DNA from: Streptomyces sp. CBMA156
GTDB lineage: Bacteria; Actinomycetota; Actinomycetes; Streptomycetales; Streptomycetaceae
NCBI RefSeq assembly: GCF_014596515.1
Contig: NZ_MSJQ01000428.1
Location: 1-64,000 of the forward strand
Direction: 5' to 3'
DNA length: 64,000 nt
Shown here: piece by piece, positions 61,571 through 64,000 of the stretch
Layout: every line of letters starts with the position of its first letter
Numbering within the stretch: position 1 is the first letter of the stretch
The notes under the pieces: model-generated
Seen by the model: only the letters and a program-made list of their open reading frames with translations
What the model was told of the DNA's origin: nothing
The model's database searches: none
Position numbers and translations under genes: made by a program

Positions 61571-62437
61571 ATGGACCCGTTCGAACACCCCGGTGGACCG
61601 GCGGCCCCGGCGGGGCAGGAGCTGGAAGCCCTGGTGCGGCTGCTGGACCGGCGCGGCGCGGTGGTGCTCAGTGGGGCGGGCCTGTCCACCGAGTCCGGCA
61701 TCCCCGACTACCGCGGTGCCACCGGCCGCCGCCGCAGCGGCACCCCGATGACCTACCAGGAGTTCACCGGCAGCGTGGACGCCCGGCGCCGCTACTGGGC
61801 CCGCAGCCACACCGGCTGGCCCGCGATCGCCGGGGCCAGGCCCAACGCCGGGCACCACGCGGTCGAGCGGCTGCGCCGGACCGGGCACGTGGCCGCGGTC
61901 ATCACCCAGAACGTGGACGGCCTCCACCACGCGGCCGGCACCCGGGAGGCCGTCGAACTGCACGGCGGACTGCACCGGGTGGTCTGCCTCGACTGCCGGC
62001 GCACCAGTCCCAGGGCCGAACTCGACCGGCGGCTGGAGGAACTCAACCGGGGCTTCCGCCGTCCCGGGGCCGAGCTGCGGCCCGACGGCGACGCGCGGCT
62101 GCCGCGGCCGCTGGTGGACGGCTTCCGGGTCGCCGGCTGTCCGGACTGCGGCGGCGTGCTCAAGCCCGACGTCGTCTTCTTCGGCGAGAACGTCCCGGCG
62201 CCCAGGGTCCGGCACTGCTTCGAACTGGTCGACGCGGCCAGCTCGTTGGTGGTCCTCGGCTCCTCCCTCGCGGTGCTGTCCGGACTGCGCTTCGTCCGCC
62301 GGGCGGCCAAGGCCCGGCTGCCGGTCGCGATCGTCAACCAGGGGCCGACCCGCGGCGACGAACTCGCCGGGCTCCGGCTCGACCTGCCGCTGGGGCCGGC
62401 CCTGGCCGAGGTCGCCCGGCTGCTCGACGCGGCCTGA
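61571..62437 (+). CDS. NAD-dependent protein deacetylase, sirtuin family
   Basis: A 288-aa Sir2 protein that removes acyl groups from lysines using NAD+. Motifs: GAGLSTESGIPDYRG (about 35-49), TQNVDGLHH (about 115), the catalytic His in ELHGGLHRV, zinc Cys pairs CLDC and CPDC, and LKPDVVFFGENVP, GSSLAVLSG and VNQGPT. ATG 61571 lies 7 nt after TAACCT (61558-61563), which overlaps the kinase stop codon: a leaderless promoter inside the previous gene's end. Confidence 0.93.
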   Translation: MDPFEHPGGPAAPAGQELEALVRLLDRRGAVVLSGAGLSTESGIPDYRGATGRRRSGTPMTYQEFTGSVDARRRYWARSHTGWPAIAGARPNAGHHAVERLRRTGHVAAVITQNVDGLHHAAGTREAVELHGGLHRVVCLDCRRTSPRAELDRRLEELNRGFRRPGAELRPDGDARLPRPLVDGFRVAGCPDCGGVLKPDVVFFGENVPAPRVRHCFELVDAASSLVVLGSSLAVLSGLRFVRRAAKARLPVAIVNQGPTRGDELAGLRLDLPLGPALAEVARLLDAA

Positions 62438-62458
62438 CCGGCCGGCCGCGGGGCCCGT

Positions 62459-63118
62459 TCAGCCGGCCGGCTGCCAGGGGCGCCCCGGCACCCACAGCGG
62501 CACCCGGCCGTCCCGGGGCATGGCCGGCGAGGCGTCCCGCTCCAGCCATCCGGCGATCCGCTCCGGATCGCCCTCGCACTGCTCCACCAGCGCGGCCGCG
62601 GCGATCCGGGTGCAGCACAGCACCAGCGCCATGGTGTCCTGGCGGCGGTGCCGCTCCCGCACGTACGCCTCGCCGCGTTCCTCGCAGCGCCGGGCGTGGC
62701 CGGGACCGTCGTCGGCGGCCAGTGCCTGGACCCCGTGCCACACCATGGTCAGCGCGCAGGGCTCGGCCGGGTGCGCGACGTCCTCCCGCCGGGCCTGCTC
62801 GCGGGCCTCGGCCGAGCGCTGTCCCAGCCACTCCAGCGCCGCGGGACCGTCCTCCCCGCAGGACCGCAGCACCAGCTCCGCGGCCCGGTCCACGACGGCC
62901 CGCAGCACCGCGGGCGCGGGCACCCGCAGCCCGGAGGCCGACGTGTCGCCGAATGCCAGCCAGCCGTCGGCGAACCTGGCCGCCCGCAGTCCTCCCACCC
63001 AGGCCTGCGCCCCGCCTTCGGGCCCCAGCCACTCCTGCGCCCCCAGTCGCACCAGCCCTACGGCGACCAGGCGCGCCGCGTCCCCGTCCAGCTCCCGCAG
63101 CCGTCCACTCCGCACCAC
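62459..63118 (-). CDS. Hypothetical protein, 219 aa
   Basis: An acidic, Ala/Arg-rich helical protein. ALEWLGQRSAEAREQARR and CEERGEAYVRERHRRQDTMALVLCCTRIAAAALVEQCEGD suggest a helical bundle; several Cys (about 88, 116, 138, 166/167 and 180) have no recognisable metal pattern. No signal peptide. The start is GTG 63118 (or 63115), with GGGGGTG five bases upstream. I do not recognise the family. It converges with the sirtuin gene. Confidence 0.65.
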   Translation of the reverse strand: MVRSGRLRELDGDAARLVAVGLVRLGAQEWLGPEGGAQAWVGGLRAARFADGWLAFGDTSASGLRVPAPAVLRAVVDRAAELVLRSCGEDGPAALEWLGQRSAEAREQARREDVAHPAEPCALTMVWHGVQALAADDGPGHARRCEERGEAYVRERHRRQDTMALVLCCTRIAAAALVEQCEGDPERIAGWLERDASPAMPRDGRVPLWVPGRPWQPAG

Positions 63119-64000
63119 GAAACACCCCCGTCAGCGGTTCACCACCCCGTTGAGCCCATCCCACCACACCGGGACGGGAACGAACTAGACAGGGGCACGT
63201 CACAATCTGGAAGGGGATGTTCCGGGCACCTCGCCGTCCGGGTGCCGGTCTGGGTGCCGTCCGGGCTCCGCGCGGACGGCCGGGCCGGGCGGGAGACGGC
63301 CGCGGCGCGGGCGGCGGCAAGGCGCTCATGGGCGTCGGGCCACGGGACGGGGAGGTCCTCGACCGGGGTCTGCCGGAAGGTGACGGTGGACTCCTCCGTG
63401 ACGGCGCGCAGGGCCTTCGTCGCGGAGCGGTGGGGCCCGGAGGTCGCGAAGGCGCTCCCCGGCGAGACCCTGGAGACCCTCCGCCCGCCGCGGCCTCCGG
63501 CGCCGCCCCGGCACCCGCGGCCGCGCCCGCCCGGCAGCCCTTCGCCGGGTGATGGATCAAGCCAATCGCGCCCGTCACCGATCCCGCCGGGCCGATCGCC
63601 GGGTAGAGGACTCCACGAACGGTTCGTGTGAGGTCCAGGACGAGGGTGAGCCGCTTGTGCCGGCTGACGTCCGATGCTCGGCAGGCGGGCGGAGGAGCAG
63701 CACGGTGACCGGCGGGAGGCCGGTGCCGGAGAGCGGCGGGAAGGGGATGCGGGCGTACTCGGCGAACGCGGCCGACCGGTCCGGGTGTCGGGTGCCGACG
63801 CCGTGGACGCGGGGGTCGCGGGCGGTGGATTCGGCCATTTGTTCGTGGTGGGTGCCGGGCTCCGGGGTGCGTTCGCCCGGGCCGGTGACCCCTCCCCACC
63901 CGAGCGAGTGGTCCAGACCACGGGGGCGTGGGCACCTGGGCGGCGGTAGCGCGCCGCCGGGGCCGCGCGGGACGCGTCAGGGCTGGTCAAGTCGGCGTCG
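63119..64000. other. No intact gene; probable gene debris
   Basis: No frame reads cleanly from start to stop with a recognisable product. The minus-strand remnants are annotated separately (63290-63838). A plus-strand frame open from 63552 to the window edge is Ser/Trp/Arg-rich and looks antisense. If a gene enters from the right, it cannot be judged from here. Confidence 0.4.
63290..63838 (-). pseudogene. Possible decayed minus-strand gene in three frames
   Basis: Three consecutive minus-strand segments look coding but lie in different frames. The first begins MAESTARDPRVHGVGTRH at 63838 and has strong G/C third positions to about 63680. The second, 63675-63540, reads SRHKRLTLVLDLTRTVRGVL. 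The third, 63440-63290, reads RAVTEESTVTFRQTPVEDLP then VPWPDAHERLAAARAAA. Frame changes between them suggest old indels. No family is recognised, so this is tentative. Confidence 0.3.

Noticed and set aside
63552-64000. Plus-strand frame open to the window edge
   Set aside because: Ser/Trp/Arg/Gly-rich translation typical of the wrong strand; cannot be supported without the following sequence.

Overview
This window is very GC-rich, with the G/C-ending codons, GTG starts, leaderless promoters and long antisense shadow frames typical of the Streptomycetaceae (Streptomyces, Kitasatospora and relatives). The gene content fits as well: WYL and MocR regulators, DUF3152, DUF5997, DUF6461 and DUF1918 proteins, a mycothiol-era DsbA-like protein and an indigoidine synthetase. 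I see no tRNA, rRNA, CRISPR array, insertion sequence or phage genes. It looks like accessory-rich chromosomal DNA.

Layout. 0.4-4.4 kb: a single-module indigoidine synthetase (A-Ox-PCP-TE). 4.5-9 kb: a small secreted peptide behind an RBS-masking hairpin, a lone muconolactone-isomerase-like protein, a membrane protein, a PLP decarboxylase and a secreted Cys/His-rich HELGH protein. 9.2-14.5 kb: three glutamine enzymes (asparagine synthetase, GlmS, glutaminase) plus a small conserved protein upstream of glmS. Indigoidine is built from glutamine, so the left 14 kb is rich in glutamine chemistry. 14.7-25.9 kb: single genes with local regulators (metalloprotease, CopZ-like chaperone, DinB/WYL pair, MocR/crotonase pair, GNAT/LysR, SRPBCC, ankyrin protein, HPP membrane protein, amidohydrolase). 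26.4-41.5 kb: glycosyltransferase, DUF6461, secreted peptidase, DsbA-like protein, DUF1707 protein, an FtsH paralogue, an overlapping nadE/ADP-ribosylglycohydrolase pair, DUF885 peptidase, SDR, and a DUF5997/LysR-effector-domain pair. 41.5-45.4 kb: rhomboid-like protein, orphan P450, amidase.

45.4-51.5 kb is the most system-like part. It is a tight five-gene operon (PhyH-type Fe/2OG dioxygenase, DUF6271-like protein, fold-III PLP decarboxylase, GNAT, MFS exporter) behind an AT-rich control region. That region carries two copies of a TATGT-N11-ACATA dyad 29 bp apart, a TTGACA box and a DasR-box-like dyad. The gene set predicts a small, exported, amine-containing metabolite that I cannot match to a known pathway.

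55.9-59.1 kb is a second candidate set: a 48-codon ORF with five pentapeptide repeats, a DUF6309-like protein, a TauD-type dioxygenase and a GT-C membrane glycosyltransferase, opposite a TetR gene with its own dyad. The right end holds a secreted protein, a P-loop kinase gene frameshifted by an extra copy of a 10-bp repeat, a sirtuin with a leaderless start, an unknown protein and probable gene debris.

Recurrent themes: very strong, often perfectly palindromic terminators between convergent genes; at least seven probable leaderless genes with TANNNT 6-8 nt before the start codon; and many short tandem duplications, mostly of 15 or 18 bp. All functions are inferred by reading the sequence and from family knowledge; no database search was run.
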